64,000 bases of DNA from Pseudoalteromonas sp. Z1A8 (GCF_011378855.1 NZ_WTLB01000014.1:1-64000), one strand, 5' to 3'; positions 12,670 to 22,759 are shown, counted from the first letter of the stretch. Program-made: numbers and translations. Notes: generated from the letters alone by a model not told the origin.

Positions 12670-13164
12670 TTAAGCAGCTTGCTCTTCTTTCTGTACACGT
12701 ACTGCTTCAATTGTTTTACACAATTTGCCAGCAGACGCTTCTTTCATAGCACTCATTAAGCGTGCAACAGCTTCATCGTATGTAGGTAATGTAGCAAGCA
12801 TTGCTGCATCAACAACATTTCCTTCAAAAGCGGCCGTTTTAAGCTCGAATTTCTCATTCTTTTTCGCGAAATCTGAAAAGATACGCGCAGCAGCACCTGG
12901 GTGCTCTGATGAGAAAGCGATTAAGCTTGGACCAACAAATGAATCAGAAAGACACTCAAAATCTGTTCCTTCAAGAGCACGTTTTGCTAAAGTGTTACGG
13001 ACAACTTTCATCCAAACACCATTTGCACGAGCTTCTTTACGAAGGGCAGTGATTGCGCCAACTGTTACACCACGAGAATCTGCAACAACTGCAGATAGAG
13101 CACCATTGGCTGCTTCGTTGACTTCAGCAACTATTGCTTTTTTGCCTTGAAGATTTAAAGCCAT
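12670..13164 (-). CDS. rplJ: 50S ribosomal protein L10
   Basis: Base of the L7/L12 stalk and autogenous repressor of its own operon. It is 164 residues, beginning [19 protein letters not shown], with the rRNA-binding N-terminal domain and a C-terminal helix for L7/L12 dimers. The ATG at 13164 follows CCAGGAGTAACACC, a strong ribosome site. The leader upstream (13165-13445) has the conserved L10-leader sequence, so feedback by L10-(L7/L12) binding is likely. Confidence 0.98.
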   Translation of the reverse strand: MALNLQGKKAIVAEVNEAANGALSAVVADSRGVTVGAITALRKEARANGVWMKVVRNTLAKRALEGTDFECLSDSFVGPSLIAFSSEHPGAAARIFSDFAKKNEKFELKTAAFEGNVVDAAMLATLPTYDEAVARLMSAMKEASAGKLCKTIEAVRVQKEEQAA

Positions 13165-13445
13165 GGGTGTTACTCCTGGTTTAATGGGGATACCGATTAT
13201 CGGATTCCCCTGTTCTACTCTTCCCTACCAAACAAGGTAGAGATGCTTTTTACGGCGAGAGCCAGAAGGATTAGGAAAAATCTATCTGGGGTCTACACCG
13301 TCTACGTAGGTGAATATTAAGGCCGAAGCCACCTACGGTCTTGGACGGAAGCCCAATTTATCGTTAACCCCGAAGGCTTAACGAAATTATGGACTTCAAC
13401 CCGAATTCTTTACTTTGCCAATTAATAAATTAATCAACAAAATGG
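13165..13445 (-). ncRNA. L10 leader (autoregulatory 5' UTR of rplJ)
   Basis: About 280 bases of untranslated leader separate the promoter at 13452-13480 from rplJ. On the minus strand it contains GACCGTAGGTGGCTTCGG and CACCTACGTAGACGGTG, very close to the E. coli rplJ leader block that binds L10. Near the ribosome site there is a further stem, GGGGAATCCGATAATCGG paired with the following GGTATCCCC text. In E. coli, L10 binding here masks translation. This is a non-coding stretch over 300 bases between rplA and rplJ, and the leader explains it. Confidence 0.85.
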
Positions 13446-13451
13446 CGCGAA

Positions 13452-13480
13452 ATTATAGTACAAATTTCATGCCATGTAAA
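13452..13480 (-). promoter_or_regulatory. Sigma-70 promoter of rplJL-rpoBC
   Basis: On the minus strand TTTACA (13480-13475) is followed by a 17-base spacer and a perfect TATAAT (13457-13452). It sits about 7 bases upstream of the L10 leader and about 290 bases upstream of the rplJ ATG. It corresponds to the P-L10 promoter known from E. coli. Confidence 0.85.
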
Positions 13481-13486
13481 CACTAA

Positions 13487-14191
13487 TTAAGCTACAGTTG
13501 TGCTTAAAGTGCCTTGGTCAACAGAAACACCTGCGCCCATTGTTGTAGAGATAGTTACTTTCTTCAAGTAAACACCTTTAGCTTGAGAAGGTTTAGCCTT
13601 CTTAAGCGCAACAATTAGAGACTCAAGGTTTTGTTGTAATTGCTCTGCAGTGAAATCAACCTTACCAATAGTAGTATGGATGATGCCATTTTTGTCATTA
13701 CGGTAACGTACTTGACCTGCTTTAGCATTTTTAACTGCTTCTGCAACGTTAGGCGTTACAGTACCAGTTTTAGGGTTTGGCATTAGACCACGTGGGCCTA
13801 AGATTTGACCTAGTTGACCAACAACACGCATAGCGTCTGGTGATGCAACAACAACGTCAAAGTTCATCTCGCCTTTTTTAACTAGTTCAGCAAGATCTTC
13901 CATGCCTACTAATTCAGCACCGGCTTCTTTTGCAGCTTCTGCATTAGCGCCTTGTGTGAATACAGCAACACGAACGTCACGACCAGTACCGTTAGGTAGT
14001 ACAGTAGCACCACGAACGTTTTGATCAGATTTACGAGCATCGATACCAAGGTTAACGGCAACGTCAACACTTTCTACGAATTTAGCTGTCGCTAACTCTT
14101 TTAAAAGAGCAACTGCTTCATTGATTTCGTAATCTTTTGTTACTTCCACTTTTTCGCGGATAGTACGCATACGTTTAGTTAATTTAGCCAT
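13487..14191 (-). CDS. rplA: 50S ribosomal protein L1
   Basis: L1 stalk protein that moves with E-site tRNA. It is 234 residues, matching the family, starting [16 protein letters not shown] and carrying the [15 protein letters not shown] signature near residue 130. It begins 3 bases after the rplK stop, so the two are translationally coupled. In E. coli, L1 represses rplK-rplA by binding the rplK leader. The 214-base spacer upstream of rplK here could hold that site, but I did not resolve it. Confidence 0.98.
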   Translation of the reverse strand: MAKLTKRMRTIREKVEVTKDYEINEAVALLKELATAKFVESVDVAVNLGIDARKSDQNVRGATVLPNGTGRDVRVAVFTQGANAEAAKEAGAELVGMEDLAELVKKGEMNFDVVVASPDAMRVVGQLGQILGPRGLMPNPKTGTVTPNVAEAVKNAKAGQVRYRNDKNGIIHTTIGKVDFTAEQLQQNLESLIVALKKAKPSQAKGVYLKKVTISTTMGAGVSVDQGTLSTTVA

Positions 14192-14194
14192 TTC

Positions 14195-14623
14195 TTAGTC
14201 CTCTACGTTCAAGCCCATCGCACGCGCAGAACCTGCGATAGTGCGAACCGCTGCGTCCATATCGGCAGCTGTAAGGTCAGTTCGTTTTGTCTCAACAATT
14301 TCTTCAAGTTGAGCACGAGTTACTGTGCCTACTTTATCAGTGTTAGGACGGCCTGAGCCTGACTTGATACCAGCAGCTTTCTTAAGTAAGTAAGCAGCAG
14401 GTGGCGTTTTCATGTCGAACGTAAATGAACGGTCACCGTAAACAGAGATCACTACAGGAACTGGAGCGCCTTTTTCGATAGACTCTGTACGTGCGTTAAA
14501 CGCTTTACAGAATTCCATGATGTTTACACCGTGTTGACCTAGTGCAGGACCTACTGGAGGACTAGGATTAGCCATACCAGCGGCAACTTGTAGCTTGATT
14601 AGAGCTTCAACTTTTTTAGCCAT
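14195..14623 (-). CDS. rplK: 50S ribosomal protein L11
   Basis: Binds the GTPase-associated centre of 23S rRNA and is needed for RelA activation and thiostrepton binding. It is 142 residues with the N-terminal [20 protein letters not shown] proline-rich motif and the [14 protein letters not shown] helix of the RNA-binding C-terminal domain. It is the first gene of a new unit after the nusG terminator at 14748-14786. Its ATG follows a TGAGGTATTTATA ribosome-site region. Its partner rplA follows with only 3 bases between. Confidence 0.98.
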   Translation of the reverse strand: MAKKVEALIKLQVAAGMANPSPPVGPALGQHGVNIMEFCKAFNARTESIEKGAPVPVVISVYGDRSFTFDMKTPPAAYLLKKAAGIKSGSGRPNTDKVGTVTRAQLEEIVETKRTDLTAADMDAAVRTIAGSARAMGLNVED

Positions 14624-14747
14624 TATAAATACCTCATTTGGTGGGTCTCAGCCTTGTGCGCGCGAGGACGCGTACTCTAACGGCTTCCCAGTTTAAAAAT
14701 TGGTTTCGTACTTTTTGCACAGTAAAAATAAATTTTTACCTTAATAC

Positions 14748-14786
14748 AAAAAGGCCGCTGATTATAAGTTAATCAGCGGCCTTTTT
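14748..14786. terminator. Intrinsic terminator of secE-nusG
   Basis: AAAAAGGCCGCTGATT and AATCAGCGGCCTTTTT form a perfect 16-bp inverted repeat around a 7-base loop. A-tracts and T-tracts on both sides make it look bidirectional. It lies between nusG and rplK, both minus-strand, so it should end the secE-nusG transcript. Confidence 0.92.
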
Positions 14787-14837
14787 CAAGCTTCATACTA
14801 AAATTTAAATAAAAATCAGCGAAGCTTTTTTAATCAA

Positions 14838-15401
14838 TTACCTATCTTGCTCAACTTGACCGAATTCAAGCTCAACTGGCGTAGAACGACCAAAAATAAG
14901 TACAGATACTTTTACGCGGCTTTTTTCGTAGTCAACTTCTTCAACTACACCACTGAAATCTGCAAATGGTCCATCAGTAACGCGTACAACTTCACCTGGT
15001 TCAAATAATGTAGCAGGTTTAGGTGCTTCAGCATTTTCTTGTAGGCGGTTAAGAATACGCTCGGCTTCTTTAGGACTGATAGGAGCAGGACGATCAGACG
15101 TTCCGCCAATAAAGCCCATTACGCGTTCAGTGCTGTTCACTAAGTGCCAGCTTGCGTCATTCATATCCATTTGTACTAATACATAACCTGGGAAGAATTT
15201 ACGCTCAGACTTACGCTTTTGACCAGCGCGCATCTCAACAACTTCTTCAGTTGGTACTAATATTTCACCAAAGCTCGATTCAAGACCTTCGATTTTAATG
15301 TGTTCAGTTAACGTTTGAGCTACACGCTTTTCGTAACCAGAAAAGGCTTGTACTACATACCAACGTAACTTAATTTCTTTGTTCTCGTTCTCATCCGACA
15401 T
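14838..15401 (-). CDS. nusG: Transcription antitermination/termination factor NusG
   Basis: Couples RNA polymerase to ribosomes and to Rho. The 187 residues comprise an NGN domain ([15 protein letters not shown] near 13-27, polymerase binding) and a C-terminal KOW domain ([16 protein letters not shown] near 130-145). The length is slightly above the E. coli protein because of an acidic, Asn-rich N-terminal tail. It begins 4 bases after the secE stop and ends at a strong terminator. Confidence 0.98.
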   Translation of the reverse strand: MSDENENKEIKLRWYVVQAFSGYEKRVAQTLTEHIKIEGLESSFGEILVPTEEVVEMRAGQKRKSERKFFPGYVLVQMDMNDASWHLVNSTERVMGFIGGTSDRPAPISPKEAERILNRLQENAEAPKPATLFEPGEVVRVTDGPFADFSGVVEEVDYEKSRVKVSVLIFGRSTPVELEFGQVEQDR

Positions 15402-15405
15402 GGGA

Positions 15406-15783
15406 TCAGATCTCCAATCCAGTTAAAAAGCCTACAGCGCGGAATAAAATGCCATCTAATCCCCAAAGGATAAGTGCCATAATCACTGTTGCAACCATTA
15501 CAATTAATGTCGTGTGGGTAGTTTCTTGGCGCGTTGGCCAAATAACTTTGCGTACTTCAATCCGAGCTTCTTTAGCGAAAGCAAGAAAGTTACGTCCCTT
15601 AAATGTTTGCGAGGCAATTGCTAATCCGGCCGCTATTGCAACAACAACGCCGATAGCACGTAGTAATACAGATTGATCTGCATACATATGATTACCAACA
15701 ACTGCGCCTGCAAGTAGCGCGATTGCTACTAACCACTTTACTGACTCCATCGCACTTGATGGTGTTTCTACATTCGTGCTCAT
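15406..15783 (-). CDS. secE: Preprotein translocase subunit SecE
   Basis: Inner-membrane subunit that clamps SecY in the SecYEG translocon. The 125 residues contain three hydrophobic segments (about 15-32, 40-58 and 93-114). The essential conserved amphipathic region reads [20 protein letters not shown], just before the last segment. This three-helix form is typical of Enterobacterales-like gammaproteobacteria. It is downstream of tRNA-Trp and 4 bases upstream of nusG. Confidence 0.97.
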   Translation of the reverse strand: MSTNVETPSSAMESVKWLVAIALLAGAVVGNHMYADQSVLLRAIGVVVAIAAGLAIASQTFKGRNFLAFAKEARIEVRKVIWPTRQETTHTTLIVMVATVIMALILWGLDGILFRAVGFLTGLEI

Positions 15784-15915
15784 AATATTATTACCTTAAC
15801 TACAGACACAACAACCCTACACTACGGCAGGGTTAATCCATTAAAATCTAAACTTAAAAACAGACTTAATTTAAACCGGTTTTTAATCTCAGACTACTCA
15901 ACTAACAAGTAAAAC

Positions 15916-15992
15916 TGGCAGGGGCGGAGAGATTCGAACTCCCAACCATCGGTTTTGGAGACCGCTGTTCTACCAATTGGAACTACGCCCCT
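15916..15992 (-). tRNA. trpT: tRNA-Trp (CCA anticodon)
   Basis: The minus-strand transcript starts AGGGGCGTAGTTCC and ends CCGCCCCTGCCA, forming a 7-bp acceptor stem with an encoded CCA. The anticodon stem-loop GCGGT-CTCCAAA-ACCG(C-like) centres on CCA, reading UGG. The T arm has GTTCGAATC. It is 77 nt. It lies upstream of secE, as in E. coli and relatives, and is probably co-transcribed from the promoter at 16008-16035. Confidence 0.95.
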
Positions 15993-16007
15993 GCAAAGTG
16001 GATGCCT

Positions 16008-16035
16008 ATTATACTTACGCAAAGCATTTACACAA
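16008..16035 (-). promoter_or_regulatory. Promoter of tRNA-Trp / secE-nusG
   Basis: On the minus strand TTGTGT (16035-16030), a 16-base spacer and a perfect TATAAT (16013-16008). The likely start is about 9 bases before the mature tRNA 5' end. Confidence 0.7.
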
Positions 16036-16140
16036 GCCTAAAAGATACCCACATTGGAAAATCTAATTAATTAATTACATTATTGTTTAAACTGCTAATA
16101 ATTTAATCGCTTATATAAACATACAATCCTAGAATATTGA

Positions 16141-16884
16141 TTATTTTTCTAAGTTTTTATAAACATCATTCAACAAGCTTGAAGCCCCAAATCTAAATGT
16201 ATTTGCATGCAAGTAGCCGTCACCCATTATCGTGCGTGCTAGCGCTAAATAATCACTGGCATCGGCAACAGTTTTAACACCACCGGCAGCTTTAAAGCCA
16301 ACACGTTTATTCGAATTTTTAATGGCTGTTAGCATAATTTTTGTTGATTCAAGTGTGGCATTTACAGCGACCTTACCTGTACTGGTTTTTACAAAATCAG
16401 CACCGCCTTTAATTGCAAGCTCCGTGGCCTGAGTTATGAGTGCTTCAGTTTTTAGCTCTCCACTTTCTATTATTACTTTTAATTGAGCGTGCGACCCACA
16501 TGCTTTTTTACTTTCGCTTACATAGCTAAGTACTGTTTGAACATCGCCCGCTATGAGTTTTTTGTAAGGAATAACCAAATCAATTTCGTCAGCGCCGCGC
16601 TCTATTGCAATAAGTGTTTCGTTAATTACATCAACCAGTGGCGCATCACCCGTTGGAAAGTTAGTGACCGTTGCAACTTTTACGTGGTTAAGCTCACGTG
16701 CTGCGAGTGCTATTTTAGCATCATCAACAAAGTCACTATAAACACATACGGCAGCAGGCGTGCCTAGCGTCGGGTTTATACTATCAACAAGCGCTTGAAT
16801 GCTTTTGTTGGTATCGCTGGTATTTAAGCTTGTTAAGTCCATCAGTGCGACTGCTAATGCGGCATCTTTTTGGTGTTGTGTCAT
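16141..16884 (-). CDS. deoC: Deoxyribose-phosphate aldolase
   Basis: Cleaves 2-deoxyribose-5-phosphate to glyceraldehyde-3-phosphate and acetaldehyde in deoxynucleoside salvage. I chose the ATG at 16884 (MTQHQKDAALAVALMDLTSLN): a GGAG lies 7 bases upstream and homologues start here. An in-frame extension to 16929 lacks support. The product is then 247 residues. The Schiff-base lysine sits in GADFVKTSTGK, and the proton-relay lysine in VGFKAAGGVK. It stands alone; the other deo genes are not in the window. Confidence 0.95.
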   Translation of the reverse strand: MTQHQKDAALAVALMDLTSLNTSDTNKSIQALVDSINPTLGTPAAVCVYSDFVDDAKIALAARELNHVKVATVTNFPTGDAPLVDVINETLIAIERGADEIDLVIPYKKLIAGDVQTVLSYVSESKKACGSHAQLKVIIESGELKTEALITQATELAIKGGADFVKTSTGKVAVNATLESTKIMLTAIKNSNKRVGFKAAGGVKTVADASDYLALARTIMGDGYLHANTFRFGASSLLNDVYKNLEK

Positions 16885-17049
16885 TAGAGCTCCGTTGCTT
16901 ATTGAATACAAAATAGAATATGCTTCCATATTAACAAATTAAACCAAACTCGCTATAGCTCATAACCAAACACTATAAGCTGTTTATTTTACTTGTAACT
17001 CGGCGCAATCCCTTGTTAACTAACTCTTAGGCCTAAAAAGCCCACCTAT

Positions 17050-17066
17050 TATAACTTTTGGTTATA
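17050..17066. promoter_or_regulatory. Operator-like palindrome upstream of cysG
   Basis: TATAAC-TTTTG-GTTATA lies about 105 bases before the cysG start in the divergent deoC/cysG spacer. A second palindrome, TATTCTG/CAGAATA, lies at about 17109-17127. The spacing of the first resembles an interrupted dyad bound by LysR-type regulators such as CysB. The assignment is a guess from the operon's content. Confidence 0.35.
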
Positions 17067-17170
17067 TCAACTTGGTTTTAATTATTTTTTACTTATTGAT
17101 AGCCGCTATATTCTGCTTATCAGAATAAAGCGTTTTCTTATATTTGAATTTGTTTAGGGGTCTTATTAAC

Positions 17171-18598
17171 GTGCAGTATTTACCTATCTTTACCAAACTC
17201 GACAACAAACCAGTATTGGTTGTTGGCGGTGGAGAGGTCGCATTACGCAAATGTCGCGCGTTTTTAAAAGCGAGAGCGAGCGTTACTTTAGTAGCGCCTT
17301 GGTTTTGCGACGAACTAAAAGAGCATGCACATAATAATGAAGTAACGCTTATTGATGCTTATTTTGATGAGTCGCATCTCGATGGAAAAATGCTTGTTAT
17401 CGCAGCAACCGACCGCGATGAAGTAAACAACAACGTATTTGAACTTGCCAATGCCCGCAATGTATTTGTAAACGTGGTTGATGACCAACCTAAATGTACG
17501 TTTATATTCCCATCCATTGTTGACCGCGACCCAATTACGATTGCTATATCAAGTGCAGGCACAGCGCCGGTACTTGCACGTCGCTTACGCGAAAAGCTCG
17601 AAACCCTTATTCCGCATCATATTGGCCCACTTGCAACACTTGTAGGTGGCTTTAGAGACAAAGTAAAAAAACGCTTTAAACATTTTTCAGACCGCCGCCA
17701 ATTTTGGGAAGGCGTATTCGACTCATCTGTCGTGAGTAAAGTGCAAACCGGTGATACCCAAGGTGCACAGCAGCAATTAGAGCAAATGCTAGATGCTAAA
17801 GCAGAACCTGAAGGCGAAGTATATGTAGTAGGTGCAGGCCCTGGCGATCCAGAGCTTTTAACACTTAAAGCACTGCAACTTATGCAACAAGCCGATGTGG
17901 TTGTATACGACTTTTTAGTCTCTGACGAAATTATGGAATTAGTGCGTCGTGATGCTGACCTTATTTGTGTAGGCAAACGTTTAGGCGATCATAGTGTTGT
18001 TCAAGACGACACCAACCAAATGTTGGTCGATCTTGCTAAACAAGGCAAAAAAGTATGCCGCATTAAAGGTGGTGACCCGTTTATTTATGGTCGTGGTGGC
18101 GAAGAAGTGCAAGTACTGGCTGCTAATAACGTAAATTATCAAATTGTACCGGGTATTACAGCCGCTGCAGGTTGTAGTGCGTATGCGGGTATTCCGCTTA
18201 CACACCGCGACCACGCGCAAGCCATTCAGTTTGTAACTGGCCACTGTAAAAAAGACGGTCAAGAACTTGATTGGCAATCGCTGGCTAAGCCTAATCAAAC
18301 GCTTGCTATATATATGGGTGTAATTAAATCGCCACATATACAAAGCGAGCTTTTAAAATATGGCCGCAAAGCCGACACTCCTGTCGCTATTATCGAAAAC
18401 GGTACGCGTAAAAATCAGCGTGTAGTAACAGGCCAATTAGGCGAACTTGCCGACTTAATCCAGCGCAACAGCATTATATCGCCTGCGTTACTCATTATTG
18501 GTGAAGTAGCCGCCCTGCACTCGCAACTCGCGTGGTTTGGGGAAAACGAACAAACAAGCAGCTTTGCACAGCCGCTAACAGATGTATCAAATACATAA
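17171..18598 (+). CDS. cysG: Siroheme synthase (multifunctional CysG)
   Basis: Makes siroheme, the cofactor of sulfite and nitrite reductases, from uroporphyrinogen III. The N-terminal half (about 1-215) is the NAD-dependent precorrin-2 dehydrogenase/ferrochelatase with VLVVGGGEVALRK. The C-terminal half is the SAM-dependent uroporphyrinogen methyltransferase, with VVGAGPGDPELLTLKA, GGDPFIYGRGGEE and VPGITAAAGC. I chose the GTG at 17171 (reading VQYLPIF, matching homologues), with AGGGG 10 bases upstream, instead of a longer TTG start at 17144. The product is 475 residues. First gene of a sulfate assimilation operon; cysD follows after 49 bases. Confidence 0.95.
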   Translation: MQYLPIFTKLDNKPVLVVGGGEVALRKCRAFLKARASVTLVAPWFCDELKEHAHNNEVTLIDAYFDESHLDGKMLVIAATDRDEVNNNVFELANARNVFVNVVDDQPKCTFIFPSIVDRDPITIAISSAGTAPVLARRLREKLETLIPHHIGPLATLVGGFRDKVKKRFKHFSDRRQFWEGVFDSSVVSKVQTGDTQGAQQQLEQMLDAKAEPEGEVYVVGAGPGDPELLTLKALQLMQQADVVVYDFLVSDEIMELVRRDADLICVGKRLGDHSVVQDDTNQMLVDLAKQGKKVCRIKGGDPFIYGRGGEEVQVLAANNVNYQIVPGITAAAGCSAYAGIPLTHRDHAQAIQFVTGHCKKDGQELDWQSLAKPNQTLAIYMGVIKSPHIQSELLKYGRKADTPVAIIENGTRKNQRVVTGQLGELADLIQRNSIISPALLIIGEVAALHSQLAWFGENEQTSSFAQPLTDVSNT

Positions 18599-18647
18599 CC
18601 GAATTTTAAATTTGTAACTTTTAATCATTTTAGTAGGACGACTAACA

Positions 18648-19547
18648 ATGGCTTTAACTCACCTTCAGCAACTTGAAGCTGAAAGTATCAAAATCATGCG
18701 CGAAGTCGCCGCTGAGTTTGAGAACCCAGTAATGCTTTACTCTATTGGTAAAGATTCGTCGGTACTTTTGCACTTAGCGCGTAAAGCATTTTACCCTGCA
18801 AAAATTCCGTTTCCGTTATTACACGTAGACACCAATTGGAAGTTTCGTGAAATGATTGAGTTTCGCGACCGTATAGCTAAGGAATACGGTTTTGACCTAC
18901 TGGTACATAAAAATCCAGAAGGCATTGAAATGGGTGTAGGTCCATTTACGCATGGCTCGGGTAAACATACCGACATAATGAAAACCCAAGGCTTAAAGCA
19001 AGCACTTAACAAATATGGTTTTGATGCTGCATTTGGTGGCGCACGCCGCGACGAAGAAAAATCACGTGCAAAAGAGCGTGTTTATTCGTTCCGCGACAAA
19101 CACCACCGTTGGGACCCTAAAAACCAGCGTCCTGAGCTTTGGAACACTTATAACAGCCAAGTTAATCCGGGCGAAAGCATTCGTGTTTTCCCGCTGTCTA
19201 ACTGGACTGAGCTGGATATTTGGCAATACATTTACCAAGAAAACATCGACATGGTTCCGCTTTACTTAGCAAAAGAGCGCCCTGTTGTTGACCGTGACGG
19301 CACCCTAATTATGGTTGACGATGAGCGTATGCCACTTAACGAAGGTGAAGTACCAATGATGAAGTCGGTACGTTTTCGTACATTAGGTTGTTACCCACTT
19401 ACCGGTGCAGTTGAATCAACAGCAAGTAACCTAACTGAAATTATTGAAGAAATGCTGCTGTCTACGTCATCAGAACGTGAAGGTCGTGTTATTGACCATG
19501 ATTCAGCAGGCTCAATGGAGAAGAAAAAACGTGAGGGGTATTTTTAA
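18648..19547 (+). CDS. cysD: Sulfate adenylyltransferase subunit 2
   Basis: ATP-sulfurylase small subunit; makes adenosine 5'-phosphosulfate from sulfate and ATP with CysN. It is 299 residues, with the PP-loop [17 protein letters not shown] near residue 32 and [16 protein letters not shown] near 127. An AGGACG-type ribosome site precedes the ATG. The stop TAA overlaps the cysN ATG (TAATG), so translation of the two subunits is coupled. Confidence 0.98.
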   Translation: MALTHLQQLEAESIKIMREVAAEFENPVMLYSIGKDSSVLLHLARKAFYPAKIPFPLLHVDTNWKFREMIEFRDRIAKEYGFDLLVHKNPEGIEMGVGPFTHGSGKHTDIMKTQGLKQALNKYGFDAAFGGARRDEEKSRAKERVYSFRDKHHRWDPKNQRPELWNTYNSQVNPGESIRVFPLSNWTELDIWQYIYQENIDMVPLYLAKERPVVDRDGTLIMVDDERMPLNEGEVPMMKSVRFRTLGCYPLTGAVESTASNLTEIIEEMLLSTSSEREGRVIDHDSAGSMEKKKREGYF

Positions 19548-20971
19548 TGTCTAGCCAAAATAACGATACATACAACGAAGTAAAAGAAATAGGCATAGAC
19601 GCCTACCTAGCACGCCAACAAGACAAAAGCTTATTGCGTATGCTTACGTGTGGCAGCGTAGATGACGGTAAATCAACATTGATTGGCCGCCTACTGCACG
19701 ACAGCCACCAAATTTATGAAGATCAGCTAGCTACCCTTCATAAAGATAACGAAAAAGTAGGTAATGCAGGAGAAGATCTTGACCTTGCATTACTAGTTGA
19801 TGGCCTACAAGCTGAGCGTGAGCAAGGCATTACCATTGACGTAGCGTACCGTTACTTTTCAACGGCTAAGCGTAAATTTATTATTGCCGACACACCTGGG
19901 CACGAGCAATACACACGCAATATGGTAACGGGTGCATCAACAAGTGATGTCGCCATTATTTTGGTTGATGCGCGTTACGGCGTGCAAGTACAAACCAAGC
20001 GCCACAGCTTTATTTGTGACTCGCTGGGCATTAAGCAGTTTGTTGTTGCCGTTAATAAAATGGATATCGTTGATTTTGACGAAACCGTGTATGAAAAAAT
20101 TAAGGCCGATTACCTTAAATTTGCTGAGCAACTTAACGTATCAAACATTAAGTTTGTGCCTATGTCGGCGCTTAAAGGCGACAACGTAGTAACGCGCTCT
20201 GCACATACACCGTATTACACCGACAAGCCGCTACTTGAATTACTAGAAGATTCGCCAGCAGCCGAAACAGATACAGGCTTTGAAGCGCGCCTGCCGGTGC
20301 AATATGTAGTGCGTCCTAACTTAAACTTCCGTGGTTTTCAGGGTACACTGACATCAGGCAAGATACACGTAGGCGATGCAATAAAAGTATTACCGTCGGG
20401 TAAAACATCAAGCATTAAAGAAATTGTTACCTTTGATGGCAACCTAGACAGCGCCGAAGCAGGCCAAGCAATTACCGTTACTCTAAATAACGAAATTGAT
20501 ATTAGTCGAGGTGATGTAATCGTTCCTGCAAATTCAACAGCTTTGGTTACTAACCAGCTACAAGCTAAAATTGTATGGATGCACGAATCGCCATTAGTAT
20601 TAGGTAAAAGTTATAACCTAAAACTAGGCAGCAAAAATACCTCAGCGATTGTTACAAAAATTGATTACACAATTGATGTGAACACGCTTGAGCACGGCAC
20701 TAGCGACTCACTGCAGTTAAACGAAATTGCGATTGTAACGCTTGAACTAACCGAAACTATTTTGGCAGACGAGTACCACAGCAATCACGAAACAGGCTCG
20801 TTTATACTAATCGATCGCTTATCAAACTTAACGGTTGGTGCGGGGATGATTGAACAAGTACTGCAAAGCCAAGCACAGCAAAGTAACTTTAGCGAATTTG
20901 AAGTTGAATTTAACAGCTTAGTACGCAAGCACTTTCCGCATTGGCAAGCGCTTGATATTTCTAAGTTATAA
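19547..20971 (+). CDS. cysN: Sulfate adenylyltransferase subunit 1 (GTPase)
   Basis: GTPase subunit whose hydrolysis drives APS synthesis by CysD. It is 474 residues, EF-Tu-like: GSVDDGKSTLIGRL near 37-50, the REQGITIDVAYRYF switch, DTPGHEQYTRNM and NKMD. It has no fused APS kinase domain, since cysC is separate downstream. It overlaps cysD by one base and is followed by the permease gene after 31 bases. Confidence 0.98.
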   Translation: MSSQNNDTYNEVKEIGIDAYLARQQDKSLLRMLTCGSVDDGKSTLIGRLLHDSHQIYEDQLATLHKDNEKVGNAGEDLDLALLVDGLQAEREQGITIDVAYRYFSTAKRKFIIADTPGHEQYTRNMVTGASTSDVAIILVDARYGVQVQTKRHSFICDSLGIKQFVVAVNKMDIVDFDETVYEKIKADYLKFAEQLNVSNIKFVPMSALKGDNVVTRSAHTPYYTDKPLLELLEDSPAAETDTGFEARLPVQYVVRPNLNFRGFQGTLTSGKIHVGDAIKVLPSGKTSSIKEIVTFDGNLDSAEAGQAITVTLNNEIDISRGDVIVPANSTALVTNQLQAKIVWMHESPLVLGKSYNLKLGSKNTSAIVTKIDYTIDVNTLEHGTSDSLQLNEIAIVTLELTETILADEYHSNHETGSFILIDRLSNLTVGAGMIEQVLQSQAQQSNFSEFEVEFNSLVRKHFPHWQALDISKL

Positions 20972-21002
20972 GTTAACTTTAGCCTGTTAGGAATTTAAAA
21001 GC

Positions 21003-22727
21003 ATGGTAGAACAGCTCGTTTTAACAGGCATTATGCTTACCTTAGTCGGGTGCCTTTTTGGCACCCGTATTAATCCAGCATGGTTATTTGTAAGCGCCAT
21101 TGGCACCAGCTACTTAGCAGGGCTAATCGATCTTGAAAGCATGTTAATTAATTATGCTAACCCGTCGCTTATCACCTTAGTACTATTGGTGTTAGTCTCG
21201 ACCGCAATAGAAAAAACCACCCTAATTCAAAAGTTAGCGCAATCGCTATCTAAAGGTAGTTTAGTAAAATCGGTAACAAAATTGGGATTATCAACCGCCT
21301 TTTTATCGTCGTTTACTAACAATACCGCCGTTGTTGCATCGCTTATTACCGCGATAAAAGACAACCCTAATCACTCCCCTTCAAAGCTATTATTACCGCT
21401 GTCGTACACTGCTATTTTGGGCGGCACCATTACGCTTATTGGTACATCAACCAACTTAATCGTCAATGGCTTTGCAGTTGATGCGGGCATGGAACCACTG
21501 GGCTTTTTTGACTTTACCTTAGTGGGTTTAGGCGCGTTAAGCGTAGGCCTAATTACCATTTTAGTAATGCTTAAATACTTACCCGACAACGGTAAAAGCG
21601 ACCAAGAAGTCGTGCCTTTTTACCTAGAAGGCAAAGTACAAGCAAACTCAAAATTAATAGGCCAAACCGTTGAAGAAAACGGCCTGCGTGATTTAAAAGA
21701 CTTATTCCTCGCTGAAATCATTCGCGATGGCAGCCGCATTTGCGCAGTCACCCCGCAGCAAATTATTCAAAAAGATGACGTGCTGCTGTTTGTAGGTGAC
21801 ATAAAATCGGTGCCATTACTTACCCGTTTCGACGGCCTAAAAGTAGTGCACGAGAATCATCAAAAAGACATAGAACACTTAGTAGAAGTAGTTGTAAGTC
21901 AGTCTTCAAAATTTATAGGTAAAACCGTAAAAGAAGCCCGCTTTAGAGAGCAATTTCATGCTGCTGTTATTGCTATTCGCCGTGGTCACGACCGCTTACA
22001 AGGCGGCCTTGGGCAAGTGCAATTACAAGCTGGCGACTCGCTTATACTCGCACCAGGCAAAAACTTTTATACCTTGCCCAACTTAAAGCGCGAATTTGTG
22101 TATATTTCAGGGTTTGACTTACAAGCCCACCTTGCACCTAAGCAATCAAATATTGTGCTACTGTGCTTTGCCGCAGTACTGGGTTTAAGCATTATTGGCA
22201 TAGTGCCGCTGGTTAAAGGCTTATTAGTATTACTAATTGGCCTAATGCTCAGTGGCACCATAAAACTTAACGAAGTAAAACGCCGTTTTCCTATCGAGTT
22301 ACTCGTGGTCGTAGGTAGTGCCATTGGCCTTGCCAAGTTAATGATAGGCACCGGACTTGCCGGGCAAATATCCGACGCCATGTTTATGGTACTTGGGGAT
22401 TTTGGCCCGTACGGCGCATTTATTGCGATATTTTTAATGACCGTATTATTTACCGAGCTTATTACTAATAACGCAGCAGCTGCCTTGTCGTTCCCTGTTG
22501 CTTACTCGCTCGCGGTTGGTTTTAATGTAGACCCGCTACCGTTTATTATGGCGGTTGCCTTTGGCGCATCAGCCAGCTTTATATCGCCATTTGGGTATCA
22601 AACTAATCTAATGGTTTATAGCGCAGGTAACTATCGCTTAAAAGATTACATAGTGATGGGCTTACCCCTTTCTATTATTTATTCAATCACGGTATTAACC
22701 TTGATCCCGCTGGTATTTCCATTTTAA
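21003..22727 (+). CDS. SLC13-family permease with RCK_C/TrkA-C domains, probable sulfate transporter
   Basis: Predicted sodium-coupled anion importer in the inner membrane. It has 574 residues. Hydrophobic segments occupy about 1-190 and 380-574, flanking a soluble insert with two TrkA-C-like repeats (about 195-280 and 290-370; GQTVEE and GKTVKEARFREQF openings). SLC13 signature loops are visible: GTSTNLIVNG near 147 and SPFGYQTNLMVY near 530. The position between cysN and cysC argues for sulfate as substrate; the sequence alone does not prove it. An AGGAATTT ribosome site precedes the ATG. Confidence 0.85.
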   Translation: MVEQLVLTGIMLTLVGCLFGTRINPAWLFVSAIGTSYLAGLIDLESMLINYANPSLITLVLLVLVSTAIEKTTLIQKLAQSLSKGSLVKSVTKLGLSTAFLSSFTNNTAVVASLITAIKDNPNHSPSKLLLPLSYTAILGGTITLIGTSTNLIVNGFAVDAGMEPLGFFDFTLVGLGALSVGLITILVMLKYLPDNGKSDQEVVPFYLEGKVQANSKLIGQTVEENGLRDLKDLFLAEIIRDGSRICAVTPQQIIQKDDVLLFVGDIKSVPLLTRFDGLKVVHENHQKDIEHLVEVVVSQSSKFIGKTVKEARFREQFHAAVIAIRRGHDRLQGGLGQVQLQAGDSLILAPGKNFYTLPNLKREFVYISGFDLQAHLAPKQSNIVLLCFAAVLGLSIIGIVPLVKGLLVLLIGLMLSGTIKLNEVKRRFPIELLVVVGSAIGLAKLMIGTGLAGQISDAMFMVLGDFGPYGAFIAIFLMTVLFTELITNNAAAALSFPVAYSLAVGFNVDPLPFIMAVAFGASASFISPFGYQTNLMVYSAGNYRLKDYIVMGLPLSIIYSITVLTLIPLVFPF

Positions 22728-22759
22728 TACTGGCGCTTACAGCATAAGAGACATTCACT

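Noticed and set aside
12725..13150. 141-codon plus-strand ORF across rplJ
   Set aside because: It is exactly antisense to rplJ, whose protein match is certain; its Ala/Ser-rich product matches no family I know.
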